Source of the DNA: Oscillospiraceae bacterium
Lineage (GTDB): Bacteria > Bacillota > Clostridia > Oscillospirales > Ruminococcaceae
NCBI GenBank assembly: GCA_017451665.1
Contig: JAFTNX010000216.1
Location: 1 to 9,755, forward strand
Length of the DNA stretch: 9,755 nucleotides
Direction: 5' to 3'
The translations under genes were made by a program, and so were the position numbers. Below the pieces are notes generated by a model. It was not told where the DNA came from and ran no database searches. It saw only the letters and a program-made list of their open reading frames with translations. This document shows positions 1 to 8,057 of this stretch, in pieces (the stretch's first letter is position 1; each line of letters starts with the position of its first letter).

Positions 1-707
1 AGACGAAAATCTGCTGAATTTCTTGTTTCGTCAATAATATCGAGAATATAGTTCATAATTTCGTCGCTGATGAATGTTTTTTCTGCCTGAGTTTTCATAT
101 TTTCAATTTCAGAAATATTCATTACAGGCTGTAAATCAACGTTATTTGAAGTAGTTTTTCTGTTTAAAATTTCGATTTCCTGTTCTCTTGAAGGATAGCC
201 GATTGAAATTTTCATCAAAAATCTGTCCATCTGTGCCTCAGGAAGGTGGTATGTGCCGTAGGTTTCAACAGGATTCTGAGTTGCAAGAGTCATAAAAGGC
301 TTTGGAAGTTGATATGTCTTACCATCAAGGCTTATCTGGTATTCTTCCATAATTTCAAGAAGTGATGACTGTGCCTTAGGTGAAGCACGGTTGATTTCGT
401 CAGCCAGAAGGAAGTTACAGATAGCAATTCCCTCTTTATACTCAAGCTCTCGTGTCTGTGGATTTATCATTGAAAAGCCCACAATATCCGACGGCATAAC
501 GTCAGGAGTAAGCTGAATTCTGTTGAATTTTCCATCGAGGGATTTTGCAATTGCAAAAACAAGCTGTGTTTTTCCTACTCCCGGAACGTCTTCAACGAGA
601 ACGTGGCCACCACTTATAAGTGCTGTGAGAATTTTTAAAATTACATCGGTTTTTCCGACGATTACTTTTTCAACATTATCTACTATCTTTCTGATTTCGT
701 TATTCAT
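1..707 (-). CDS. MoxR-family AAA+ ATPase (3' end beyond left edge)
   Basis: The reading frame starts at the ATG at 707-705 and stays open to the window edge, giving 235 residues of a family that is usually about 310-330 long. The C-terminal lid is therefore missing. Visible motifs are Walker A EDVPGVGKTQ (residues 39-48, Lys46), Walker B FLLADEINRA (99-108), a sensor-1 stretch LATQNP (141-146) and an arginine-finger-like EAQMDRF (157-163). These are diagnostic of MoxR ATPases, which act as chaperone-like remodellers and are usually encoded beside DUF58 and von Willebrand factor A genes; those neighbours would lie off the left edge. A Shine-Dalgarno AAGGTG (complement of 716-721) sits 8 bases before the ATG and supports this start. 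The gene is divergent from the AraC regulator, with its own promoter at 746-774. The family call is secure; the cellular target is unknown. Confidence 0.93.
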   Translation of the reverse strand, partial: MNNEIRKIVDNVEKVIVGKTDVILKILTALISGGHVLVEDVPGVGKTQLVFAIAKSLDGKFNRIQLTPDVMPSDIVGFSMINPQTRELEYKEGIAICNFLLADEINRASPKAQSSLLEIMEEYQISLDGKTYQLPKPFMTLATQNPVETYGTYHLPEAQMDRFLMKISIGYPSREQEIEILNRKTTSNNVDLQPVMNISEIENMKTQAEKTFISDEIMNYILDIIDETRNSADFR

Positions 708-745
708 GGTATTTTCACCTTTCGCAAGCAATTATTGTTATAATA

Positions 746-774
746 ATATTAACAAATTTCAGTCAATTTGTCAA
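746..774 (-). promoter_or_regulatory. sigma-A-type promoter of the moxR-like gene
   Basis: Read on the minus strand, TTGACA (774-769) is followed by a 17-base spacer and TAATAT (751-746). This is a perfect -35 box and a close -10 box at ideal spacing. Transcription would start near 739, about 30 bases before the ATG at 707, leaving room for the Shine-Dalgarno site. Its -35 lies inside an inverted repeat shared with the opposing promoter. Confidence 0.75.
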
Positions 775-795
775 TGCACTTAAAGCCATTGACAA
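768..795. repeat. 9-bp inverted repeat containing both divergent -35 boxes
   Basis: The left arm TTGTCAATG (768-776) and the right arm CATTGACAA (787-795) are perfect reverse complements separated by 10 bases. Each arm contains the -35 hexamer of one of two divergent promoters, so any dimeric protein binding here would cover both. The hexamers alone explain six of the nine matching positions; the other three are extra. It may be an operator or partly coincidental. Confidence 0.6.
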
Positions 796-816
796 CAAAG
801 TTCAAATTGTGATAAA
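789..816 (+). promoter_or_regulatory. sigma-A-type promoter of the AraC-family regulator gene
   Basis: TTGACA (789-794) is followed after 16 bases by GATAAA (811-816), with a TG at 808-809 that makes an extended -10. The expected start near 822-824 gives a leader of under 20 bases before the ATG at 841, just enough for the GAGAGG ribosome site at 825-830. Confidence 0.65.
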
Positions 817-824
817 CTGAACTT
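798..824. repeat. 7-bp inverted repeat straddling the araC-like promoter -10
   Basis: AAGTTCA (798-804) and TGAACTT (818-824) are perfect reverse complements with a 13-base spacer centred on the -10 box. The position is that of an autorepression operator. There is no T-run after it, so it is not a terminator. The binding protein is unknown. Confidence 0.45.
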
Positions 825-843
825 GAGAGGAAGTGTTAAAATG
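825..843 (+). promoter_or_regulatory. ribosome binding site and ATG that fix the AraC start
   Basis: GAGAGG (825-830) precedes the ATG at 841 by 10 bases. An in-frame TTG at 823 would place this site inside the coding region and would lie at the predicted transcription start, so the ATG at 841 is preferred. Confidence 0.7.
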
Positions 844-1665
844 AGCTTTTCAATTTATCCTGTTATTACAAATGAAATGAATCTGCCTTTTTATCTTACT
901 GGTATCGGAGTGACAGACCCTGAATATGACATTATCCGTGAAAACGGACTTATGTCGCATCAGTTTCTATTTACACTTGAGGGGTGTGGTATTTTAGAAA
1001 TTGGTGGAAAGACTTTTAAACTTAAGAAAAACAGCTGTTTTTACGTTTCAACTGGGATACCACATTGCTACAAGCCTGAAAACGGAAATTGGAAAACTGC
1101 GTGGATAGTATTTCGTGGGAACAATTTATATGAGAATATGAACAGCTTGGGCTTTGGCGAATATATGGTCAAGGATTCAGTAAACAGCAAAAAGATGATT
1201 GACATTTTTGACAAGATTTATTCAGAAGCAAACAATAACTATTACGATAAATCGAGGGTTTCCCTGTTATTATATCAGCTTATTCTAACAGCTGAGGAAC
1301 ACCTTGTTGATGGTGAGGTTTCTGTAACAAGCAACAGCGACATTGTTACAAAAGCAATAAAATATATAAATAAATTCTACTACAAGGACATCACTCTTGA
1401 AGAATTGGCTGAAAATTCCTCGGTTTCTTTACAGCATTTATGCAGGTGCTTTAAGTCAGCTATGAATATGCGACCGATTGAGTATCTCACAAAAAAGAGG
1501 ATTTCAGAGGCAAAAAGTCTGCTTATGAATTCAAGCAAGAGTGTTTCAAAGATTGCAGAAGAAATCGGGTATGCAAGTCAGACATACTTTGGAATTGTGT
1601 TTAAAAAATACGAAGGAATTACTCCAAGCGATTACAGAAAAAGCAGAGGCACAGCTTTGCTATAA
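841..1665 (+). CDS. AraC-family transcriptional regulator
   Basis: The product has 274 residues from the ATG at 841, a normal length for a single-sensor AraC regulator. Residues about 15-95 form a cupin-type sensor typical of the AraC_binding family; the stretch GCGILEIGGKTFKL (48-61) and a GIPHCYKP strand (72-79) are visible. This sensor usually binds a sugar or other small effector. The C-terminal 100 residues carry two helix-turn-helix units: ITLEELAENSSVSLQHLCRCF (about 184-204) and SVSKIAEEIGYASQTYFGIVF (about 234-254), followed by the conserved GITPSDYRK (259-267). It is a cytoplasmic DNA-binding protein. The next gene downstream on the same strand is an exported GH59-like glycosidase 93 bases away, and AraC regulators commonly control an adjacent glycosidase, so this is its likely activator. 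That link, and the effector identity, are inference. Confidence 0.93.
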   Translation: MSFSIYPVITNEMNLPFYLTGIGVTDPEYDIIRENGLMSHQFLFTLEGCGILEIGGKTFKLKKNSCFYVSTGIPHCYKPENGNWKTAWIVFRGNNLYENMNSLGFGEYMVKDSVNSKKMIDIFDKIYSEANNNYYDKSRVSLLLYQLILTAEEHLVDGEVSVTSNSDIVTKAIKYINKFYYKDITLEELAENSSVSLQHLCRCFKSAMNMRPIEYLTKKRISEAKSLLMNSSKSVSKIAEEIGYASQTYFGIVFKKYEGITPSDYRKSRGTALL

Positions 1666-1700
1666 TGTTCATATAATTAGAATTTGCTAAATATTTAGTG

Positions 1701-1729
1701 TTGACTTATCCCTTAAAAAGTTTCATAAT
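1701..1729 (+). promoter_or_regulatory. promoter of the GH59-like gene
   Basis: TTGACT (1701-1706), a 17-base spacer and CATAAT (1724-1729) each match consensus at five of six positions. The expected start near 1736 gives a leader of about 22 bases. No terminator hairpin is visible between the AraC stop at 1665 and here, so read-through from the regulator gene is also possible. A 5-bp inverted repeat TTTCA (1721-1725) / TGAAA (1735-1739) flanks the -10; it is too short to call as an operator. Confidence 0.6.
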
Positions 1730-1747
1730 TAAATTGAAAGCTGACGT

Positions 1748-1761
1748 GAGGGATAGTTTTG
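1748..1761 (+). promoter_or_regulatory. ribosome binding site and TTG start of the GH59-like gene
   Basis: GAGGGA (1748-1753) lies 5 bases before the TTG at 1759-1761. The alternative ATG at 1780 has AAAGGAG only 2 bases upstream, which is too close, and starting there would remove the Lys-containing n-region of the signal peptide. The TTG is therefore preferred. Confidence 0.65.
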
Positions 1762-4431
1762 AAATTTGCAAAAGGAGTTATGAGTTTATTCTTAGCAGTT
1801 CTATTGACAATGAGCAGTATGAATTTCGAGGTCGCAGATGCCGAAGGAGGAAACGAAGTGGACATTATTATTGACGGAAGCAAAGCCATTACACAGCAAA
1901 ACAAGACCTACAAGGGCAACGCTATGGTAAGCGCTAACAATTCTTCCAGATTATTACTTGATTACAAGGCTGAAAATGAGGCTGCCTATTGGGAGATTTT
2001 AGAGCATTTATTTGGTGAAAGTGGCGTTGGAATTACTCATTTAAAAATTGAAATGGGTTCTGATGTAAATTCTTCATCAGGAACAGAGCCTTCGGTTATG
2101 AGATATGAAGACGAAGTGTGTGATGTAACAAGAGGTGCAGGTTTTCAGCTTGCTGCAGATGCAAAGAAAATAAACCCTGACCTTACTCTTGATATGCTTT
2201 ATTGGAGTGAGCCTTTGTGGATTACAAATTCTGCTGACGTGCATGCTGCAAGATACAAGTGGTACAAGGCAATTCTTGACAAGGCATATGAAGTTTACGG
2301 ACTTGAATTTGACTATGTAAGTGCAAACAGAAACGAGCGAAGATATGATTCAGAATGGATAAAATATCTTTCAAAAGCGTTAAAGAGCGAAACTGATTGT
2401 CCTTATGATTACAGCAAAATAAAGATAGTTGCTGCTGATGAAGTGGGCACTTGGATGATTGCTCACAAAATGAGCACCGATGAAGAGCTGAGAAACTCCG
2501 TTGATGTTATCGGAAGTCACTACACAAGCAGTTCAACTAACAATGCCAAGGAAATGGTTGAAACCTACGGAAAAGAGTTGTGGTTTTCAGAAGGCTGTTC
2601 ACCTATGAGTTATTCACAGGGCACATACAGATTTGACGGAAATGGTTCAGGACTTAATGACATAAACGGAATGCTTGACATAGCAAACAGATTTGTTTCG
2701 ATGTTTCCACAAGGAATGATGACACTTTATGAGTATCAGCCTGCTGTTGCATCTTATTACGACGGAGTTACATATGCACAAAAACAGCTCATTTTAGCAA
2801 ATGAGCCCTGGAGTGGGTATTACCTTCTTGACAGTGGTTATTATATGTCACTGCATTTTTCACGGTTTATAAAAAAGGGTTGGGCATTTGTAGATGGTGC
2901 GTGCTATGCTGATGGTGTTGCAGGTGGTGACGGACACGCAATTGTAAATGCTAAATACAGCTACATAACTACAACCGACACAGAAACTGACGATTATACA
3001 TTTACAGTAACTAACACAACAGCCGAGCCTATTACATATAATTTTACAGTAAAAAATCTTGGCAAAGCCGGAAATGACGTTTATGTCTGGGAAACAAGAG
3101 GCCCTGACGGAAAAGTCTGGAACGAGAATTATTTCAAGAAGATTGACACAATAAAGCCTGTTAAAAATAGTGACGGATACACTTATTCAGTTACAATAAA
3201 GCCTTATTCTCTTGTTTCAATTTCAACTGTCGATGTAAAAGAAAAGGACTTTGAAGAAAAGGAAAGCAAGGTACTTTCTTTACCTTATGAAGATGATTTT
3301 GAATATAAGGGATACGGAGAGGGATTTCTCTCTTCAAGAGGAAATACACCGAGATTTACAACCTACCAGGGTGGTGCTTTTGAAGTAGCTGAAATTGGTG
3401 GAAACAACGTACTTATGCAGATGGTTACACCTGAAATAAAGGCAGAAGAATGGGGATATACCCCAAATCCTGTTACCTGTTTCGGTGATGACAGGTGGTA
3501 CAATTACAGCATCAGCGCTGACGTTTCTTTTGCAGAAGTTGACAGCACAAGTGACAGCTATGTTGGTATTGGTCTGAGATTTACACTTGGTTGTAATGGT
3601 GCAAGCGGATATTGGATTAAGCTTTGTAAAAACGGATACTGGGCTTTGATGAAAAACAGCGAAATTCTCATCGATGGGAATACTGACGGATTAAAAACCG
3701 ACACTTCAAACAACTTGAAAATTGAGGCTATAAATGACGTTATAAAAGCATATCTTAACGGTGAATTACTATGTGAATTCAACTCAAAAGACAGCAAAAA
3801 AGCAATTTCAAGTGGTGGTAGAGCAAGTCTTTACAGTTCATTTGACAAGAATTATTTCGACAACATCAAGGTTGAGGCAGTTGACTCCTGTGAAAACTAC
3901 ATCACAAGATATGACAACACCGACTGGGCGTTTGACTATTCGGGTAGCTGGGAACACAACACAATGAGTAGCTTTACAAACTACAAGCGCACTATTTCAA
4001 CAGGAAAAGACGGGGCTTCCCTGACCTTTAAATTTAACGGAAACGGATTTGCGCTTACTGGTGTCAATGATGAAAGTGGAAAAATCAGTGTTAAGGTTGA
4101 CGGCGAAGTTATTGATGATGGATATGAATTTGAAAATGTAGGTTCACGAGAGGTTGTTTATGCTTTGTCGGGACTTGAAAAAGGCGAACACACTGTTGAT
4201 GTGAGCGTGATTTCAGGAAGTCTTTCAATTGACGGGTGCGAAGTAACAGGTGGAGAAATTAGCTTAGTTGAGCTTAGTGACAAGAATGAAAAGGTAGATA
4301 ATTCAAAGAAAAATACAAAAGAAAGCAAGAAAAAAATTCTGCCTGTTGCGATAGGTGGGGCTGTTTTAGCAACAGCTATTGGTATTGTTTGTGGAGTTTT
4401 GATTTCAAAGAAGAAAAAGAGCAAGAAATAA
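1759..4431 (+). CDS. exported membrane-anchored GH59 galactocerebrosidase-like glycosidase
   Basis: The product has 890 residues. Residues 1-28 form a signal peptide with MKFAK, a hydrophobic core and an ADA cleavage site. A TIM barrel (about 33-370) shows the landmarks I know from animal galactocerebrosidase (GALC): SSRLLLDY (62-69), GTEPS (108-112), YWSEPLW (148-154), NRNER (190-194), DVIGSHY, LWFSEG (274-279), VASYY and NEPWSGYY (348-355). By comparison with GALC, Glu193 is the acid/base and Glu278 the nucleophile of a retaining beta-galactosidase mechanism. A beta-sandwich (about 375-495) and a lectin-like domain (about 508-707, starting LPYEDDF) follow in GALC order. A further beta-sandwich resembling carbohydrate-binding domains (about 715-830), a charged linker, a membrane helix (860-882) and the tail KKKKSKK complete it. 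It should act outside the cell, attached to the membrane. The family call is strong; the substrate (galactosylceramide or another beta-galactoside) is inference, since residues near the active site differ from GALC. Confidence 0.85.
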   Translation: MKFAKGVMSLFLAVLLTMSSMNFEVADAEGGNEVDIIIDGSKAITQQNKTYKGNAMVSANNSSRLLLDYKAENEAAYWEILEHLFGESGVGITHLKIEMGSDVNSSSGTEPSVMRYEDEVCDVTRGAGFQLAADAKKINPDLTLDMLYWSEPLWITNSADVHAARYKWYKAILDKAYEVYGLEFDYVSANRNERRYDSEWIKYLSKALKSETDCPYDYSKIKIVAADEVGTWMIAHKMSTDEELRNSVDVIGSHYTSSSTNNAKEMVETYGKELWFSEGCSPMSYSQGTYRFDGNGSGLNDINGMLDIANRFVSMFPQGMMTLYEYQPAVASYYDGVTYAQKQLILANEPWSGYYLLDSGYYMSLHFSRFIKKGWAFVDGACYADGVAGGDGHAIVNAKYSYITTTDTETDDYTFTVTNTTAEPITYNFTVKNLGKAGNDVYVWETRGPDGKVWNENYFKKIDTIKPVKNSDGYTYSVTIKPYSLVSISTVDVKEKDFEEKESKVLSLPYEDDFEYKGYGEGFLSSRGNTPRFTTYQGGAFEVAEIGGNNVLMQMVTPEIKAEEWGYTPNPVTCFGDDRWYNYSISADVSFAEVDSTSDSYVGIGLRFTLGCNGASGYWIKLCKNGYWALMKNSEILIDGNTDGLKTDTSNNLKIEAINDVIKAYLNGELLCEFNSKDSKKAISSGGRASLYSSFDKNYFDNIKVEAVDSCENYITRYDNTDWAFDYSGSWEHNTMSSFTNYKRTISTGKDGASLTFKFNGNGFALTGVNDESGKISVKVDGEVIDDGYEFENVGSREVVYALSGLEKGEHTVDVSVISGSLSIDGCEVTGGEISLVELSDKNEKVDNSKKNTKESKKKILPVAIGGAVLATAIGIVCGVLISKKKKSKK

Positions 4432-4432
4432 C

Positions 4433-4463
4433 AAAAACAGCGTAAGGAGACTTACGCTGTTTT
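4433..4463. terminator. bidirectional intrinsic terminator between convergent genes
   Basis: A perfect 9-bp stem, CAGCGTAAG (4438-4446) and CTTACGCTG (4451-4459), encloses a GAGA loop. It is flanked by AAAAA on the left and TTTT on the right, so a U-run follows the hairpin on both strands. It lies just after the GH59-like stop (4431) and just beyond the uvrA stop (4468) on the other strand. Confidence 0.92.
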
Positions 4464-4467
4464 AATT

Positions 4468-7290
4468 TCAGAGAATATTTTTGAGATACTGACCTGTATA
4501 GGAATTTTTATTCTTTGCAACTTCCTCCGGAGTACCTGTCGCAACAATCATTCCGCCCTTATTTCCACCCTCAGGGCCTAAGTCGATAATATGGTCGGCA
4601 ATCTTGATAATATCAAGGTTATGCTCGATAACAAGGACTGTATTTCCACTATCAACAAGCTTCTGAAGAACTTCTGTAAGCTTATGAACGTCGCCTGTGT
4701 GAAGTCCTGTTGTTGGTTCGTCAAGGATATAGATTGTTTTTCCTGTTGAGCGTTTTGAAAGCTCGGTTGCAAGCTTGACTCTCTGGGCTTCACCACCCGA
4801 AAGGGTTGTAGCAGGCTGTCCGATTTTAACATAGCCAAGACCTACATCATAAAGTGTCTGAAGTTTACGCTGAATTTTAGGAATATTCTTAAAAAATTCA
4901 ACGCCTTCTTCAACGGTCATTTCAAGAACGTCATAGATACTCTTGCCTTTGTATTTAACTTCAAGGGTTTCACGGTTATAGCGTCTTCCCTTACAAACAT
5001 CACAAGGAACATAAATATCAGGTAAGAAGTGCATTTCGATTTTAATAATTCCGTCACCTTCGCAGGCTTCACAACGTCCGCCACGAACATTAAATGAAAA
5101 TCTTCCTGCCGAATAGCCCTTGATTTTTGCGTCGTTTGTAGATGCAAAAAGTTCTCTGATATCGTTAAACACTCCTGTATATGTCGCAGGGTTTGAGCGT
5201 GGTGTTCTGCCGATTGGGGACTGGTCGATATCAATAACCTTGTCAAGGTGTTCGATACCTGTTATTTTGTCAAACTTTCCTGCTCTTACCTTTGAGCGAT
5301 TAAGTTTTCCCGAAAGCTCTTTAAAAATGATTTCATTGACAAGTGAGCTTTTACCACTTCCGGAAACACCTGTAACGCAGGTGAAAGTTCCCAGTGGAAT
5401 ATCAACGGTAACATCTTTAAGGTTATTCTGTTTAGCACCGTGAATAGTGAGAATTTTACCATTTCCCTTACGTCTTGTTTCAGGAACAGGTATTTTTCTT
5501 CTGCCACTAAGGTATGCGCCTGTAATGGAATTTTCGCAGTTTATAATATCCTCAACTGTTCCTGAACAGATAATTTCCCCGCCGTGAATACCTGCTCCAG
5601 GGCCTATATCAACGATAAAATCAGCTGAACGCATTGTATCCTCGTCGTGTTCAACAACGATAAGGGTATTACCCAAATCACGAAGTCTCTTAAGGGTTGC
5701 AATAAGCTTATCATTATCACGCTGATGAAGTCCGATTGACGGCTCATCAAGGATATAAAGCACACCCACAAGTGATGAGCCAATTTGTGTAGCAAGTCTG
5801 ATACGCTGGCTTTCGCCACCTGAAAGAGTACCACTAAGGCGTGAAAGTGTCAGATAATCAAGGCCTACGCTCTTTAAAAAGCCGAGTCTTTCTTTGATTT
5901 CCTTGATAATTCTTTCGCCGATAAGTGCATCTCTTGGTGAAAGATTAAGGTTTTCAAGAAAATCGAGTGCTTCGTCAACTGAATAGTTTGTGAAATCAAT
6001 GATATTTATTCCACCGACAGTTACAGAAAGGGATTCTTTTTTAAGTCTTGCGCCGTGACACTTAGGGCAAGGCTCATCGCTCATTACAGATTCAATATCA
6101 GCCTTTGACCAGTCACTTGAGCTTTCGGCATAGCGTCTTTCAAGGTTATTTATAACGCCTTCAAAAGCTGATTTATACTCGGATTTATAGTATTCCGATT
6201 TTCTGTGAAGTTCAAGCACCTGTCCCTCTGTACCATAAAGGAAAATATCAAGTTCGTCTTTTGAAAGATTCTTGACAGGCTCGTCAAGGGAAATATTATA
6301 CTTTTCAGAAATAGCGTTGTAGTACGCTCTCGCAATTGAACCTTCGTCAAGGGAATTCCAGCCCGAAGCCTTGATTGCACCCTGATTGATAGAAAGCTCT
6401 TTATTAGGAATAACAAGGTCAGGGTCAACCTTTTTGAAAACACCAAGACCTGTACACTTATCGCAAGCGCCAAACGGATTATTGAATGAAAACATTCGTG
6501 GGGCAAGCTCTTCCATTGAAATATCGTGGTCAGGGCAGGAATAATTCTGTGAAAAATTCATTTCCTCGCCGTCGATAACGTCAACGGTTGTAAGACCACC
6601 AGTAAGCTGTGAAGTAATTTCAATACTATCAGTAAGACGAGATTTGATTTCAGGTTTTACAACAAGTCGGTCAACGATAATTTCGATAGTATGCTTCTGG
6701 TTTTTATTAAGCTTGATTTCTTCGCTAAGGTCGTAAATAATTCCGTCAACACGGACTCTTACATAGCCTGATTTTCTTGCACTCTGAAATTCCTTCTGAT
6801 ACTCACCTTTTCTACCTCTTACGATAGGTGCCATAATCCGAATTTTTGTGCCCTCAGGAAGCTCCATAATCCTGTCAACAATCTGGTCAACAGTCTGCTG
6901 TCTGATTTCTCTGCCACAGACAGGACAATGAGGCACGCCTATTCTTGCATAGAGAAGTCTTAAATAGTCATAAATTTCGGTAACTGTACCTACTGTTGAA
7001 CGTGGGTTTTTAGATGTAGTTTTCTGGTCGATAGAAATTGCAGGAGAAAGACCTGAAATAGAGTCTACGTCAGGTTTTTCCATCTGACCGAGAAACATTC
7101 TTGCGTATGAGGAAAGAGATTCCATATATCTTCTCTGTCCGTCAGCAAAAATTGTATCAAAAGCAAGAGAAGATTTTCCCGAGCCTGAAAGTCCCGTCAT
7201 AACGATAAGCTTATCTCTTGGGATAGTCAGGTCAATATTTTTAAGGTTATGCTCTCTTGCACCTTTAATTACTATTTCGTTTGATTGCAT
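4468..7290 (-). CDS. uvrA: excinuclease ABC subunit A (UvrA)
   Basis: The product has 940 residues, full length for the family. UvrA is the damage-sensing ATPase dimer that hands damaged DNA to UvrB in nucleotide excision repair. Two ABC modules are intact: Walker [10 protein letters not shown] (33-41) and GVSGSGKSS (641-649), signatures LSGGESQ (489-495) and LSGGEAQ (830-836), and Walker B YILDEP (512-517 and 854-859). The DNA-contacting C-terminal zinc finger has Cys740, Cys743, Cys763 and Cys766. The first zinc module is Cys252/His255/Cys276/Cys279, a CxxH form that I associate with Firmicutes. Extra CxxC pairs occur at 122/125 and 408/411. The ATG at 7290 has GAAAGGAA (complement of 7298-7305) 7 bases upstream. 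It lies 17 bases after the methyltransferase stop, so it is the last gene of the uvrB-methyltransferase-uvrA operon. No promoter of its own was seen. Confidence 0.98.
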   Translation of the reverse strand: MQSNEIVIKGAREHNLKNIDLTIPRDKLIVMTGLSGSGKSSLAFDTIFADGQRRYMESLSSYARMFLGQMEKPDVDSISGLSPAISIDQKTTSKNPRSTVGTVTEIYDYLRLLYARIGVPHCPVCGREIRQQTVDQIVDRIMELPEGTKIRIMAPIVRGRKGEYQKEFQSARKSGYVRVRVDGIIYDLSEEIKLNKNQKHTIEIIVDRLVVKPEIKSRLTDSIEITSQLTGGLTTVDVIDGEEMNFSQNYSCPDHDISMEELAPRMFSFNNPFGACDKCTGLGVFKKVDPDLVIPNKELSINQGAIKASGWNSLDEGSIARAYYNAISEKYNISLDEPVKNLSKDELDIFLYGTEGQVLELHRKSEYYKSEYKSAFEGVINNLERRYAESSSDWSKADIESVMSDEPCPKCHGARLKKESLSVTVGGINIIDFTNYSVDEALDFLENLNLSPRDALIGERIIKEIKERLGFLKSVGLDYLTLSRLSGTLSGGESQRIRLATQIGSSLVGVLYILDEPSIGLHQRDNDKLIATLKRLRDLGNTLIVVEHDEDTMRSADFIVDIGPGAGIHGGEIICSGTVEDIINCENSITGAYLSGRRKIPVPETRRKGNGKILTIHGAKQNNLKDVTVDIPLGTFTCVTGVSGSGKSSLVNEIIFKELSGKLNRSKVRAGKFDKITGIEHLDKVIDIDQSPIGRTPRSNPATYTGVFNDIRELFASTNDAKIKGYSAGRFSFNVRGGRCEACEGDGIIKIEMHFLPDIYVPCDVCKGRRYNRETLEVKYKGKSIYDVLEMTVEEGVEFFKNIPKIQRKLQTLYDVGLGYVKIGQPATTLSGGEAQRVKLATELSKRSTGKTIYILDEPTTGLHTGDVHKLTEVLQKLVDSGNTVLVIEHNLDIIKIADHIIDLGPEGGNKGGMIVATGTPEEVAKNKNSYTGQYLKNIL

Positions 7291-7307
7291 TAAAAAGTTC
7301 CTTTCGG

Positions 7308-8057
7308 TTATTTTCTTCCAAGATAAAGGTCGATTGTATCATAAATAGTGACAGTTCCACCATTTCGCTCAATAGCGTTGACAATCTCAGCTAAAAATTC
7401 GTTTTTTCTTTCCATTTTTATTACATCCGGATAGGTTTCAAGAAGTCGTGCGTATTCAATGGAATTCATTCTTCTTATATCGTCATAAAGCTTGAAATGA
7501 ACATCTTCAAAACCATATTTATGCATATAGGAAAGTCGGGTTTCGTAGATATAATTCATATCGGGACGCTGTGGTCTTTCGCCAAAATACTTTTTATAAA
7601 TGTCGCCGATTGCGTAATGAACGCTATCATTTGAACGATTAACATCAGGGGTATTCCAGAAAAGTGCAAGTGTCCCACCCTTATTAAGGAGATAATATGC
7701 CTTTGGGTATGCAATTTCCGGATTTATCCAATGAAATGCAGTAGCTGAAAAAATAATGTCATAGGTATCGTGTTCGGCTACAAAATTCTCAAAGGTAGTA
7801 TTTACGCAGTCGAATTTTTTATAACCCAGAAAATTAACAATAGCCTTATTATACATATTATATCCAGGCTCTATTCCCGTAACAGTATAAGCAGCACGCA
7901 AAAAAGGTTCAGTAGCCTGACCTGTACCCATACCCACTTCAAGAGCCTTTTTACCATGGCAATACTTTTTGATGTCAACATACATATCTTTATGGTATTT
8001 AGGGCGCATTGCGTCATAATTATTACAATCAAGGTCAAACAAAAGATTATCTTCCAT
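7308..8057 (-). CDS. class I SAM-dependent methyltransferase, substrate unknown
   Basis: The product has 249 residues with a Rossmann-type methyltransferase fold of the Methyltransf_11/25 kind. The SAM-binding motif I is [12 protein letters not shown] (38-49), the acidic ribose-binding position is in GIEPG (61-65), and [15 protein letters not shown] (99-113) and [11 protein letters not shown] (123-133) match the later conserved strands. No signal peptide or membrane segment is present, so it is cytoplasmic. The N-terminal stretch before motif I (NYDAMRPKY) resembles small-molecule methyltransferases, but the sequence does not define the acceptor. The ATG at 8057 has GAAAGGAA (complement of 8064-8071) 6 bases upstream. 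It sits 19 bases after the uvrB stop and 17 before uvrA, so it is co-transcribed with both repair genes. A role in repair is not shown by the sequence; it could be a passenger. Confidence 0.9.
   Translation of the reverse strand: MEDNLLFDLDCNNYDAMRPKYHKDMYVDIKKYCHGKKALEVGMGTGQATEPFLRAAYTVTGIEPGYNMYNKAIVNFLGYKKFDCVNTTFENFVAEHDTYDIIFSATAFHWINPEIAYPKAYYLLNKGGTLALFWNTPDVNRSNDSVHYAIGDIYKKYFGERPQRPDMNYIYETRLSYMHKYGFEDVHFKLYDDIRRMNSIEYARLLETYPDVIKMERKNEFLAEIVNAIERNGGTVTIYDTIDLYLGRK

Noticed and set aside
523..783. Plus-strand open frame of 86 codons opposite the moxR-like gene
   Set aside because: It lies antisense to a clearly coding MoxR frame, runs into the divergent promoter region, and its product resembles no family I know.
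823..840. TTG at 823 as the start of the AraC-family regulator
   Set aside because: It would coincide with the predicted transcription start and put the ribosome site inside the gene; the ATG at 841 has correct spacing.
2329..2340. Assignment of the large glycosidase to GH30 because both families share clan GH-A glutamates
   Set aside because: The GTEPS, DVIGSHY, NEPWSGYY landmarks and the following lectin-like domain fit GALC (GH59) better.
4339..4356. LPVAI near the C-terminus of the GH59-like protein as a sortase motif
   Set aside because: It lacks the Thr-Gly of LPXTG and lies inside the start of the membrane helix rather than before it.
4158..4424. Minus-strand frame of 88 codons with a hydrophobic, Phe-rich product
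   Set aside because: It is the complement of the lysine-rich linker and membrane anchor of the GH59-like protein, which explains the Phe-rich composition.
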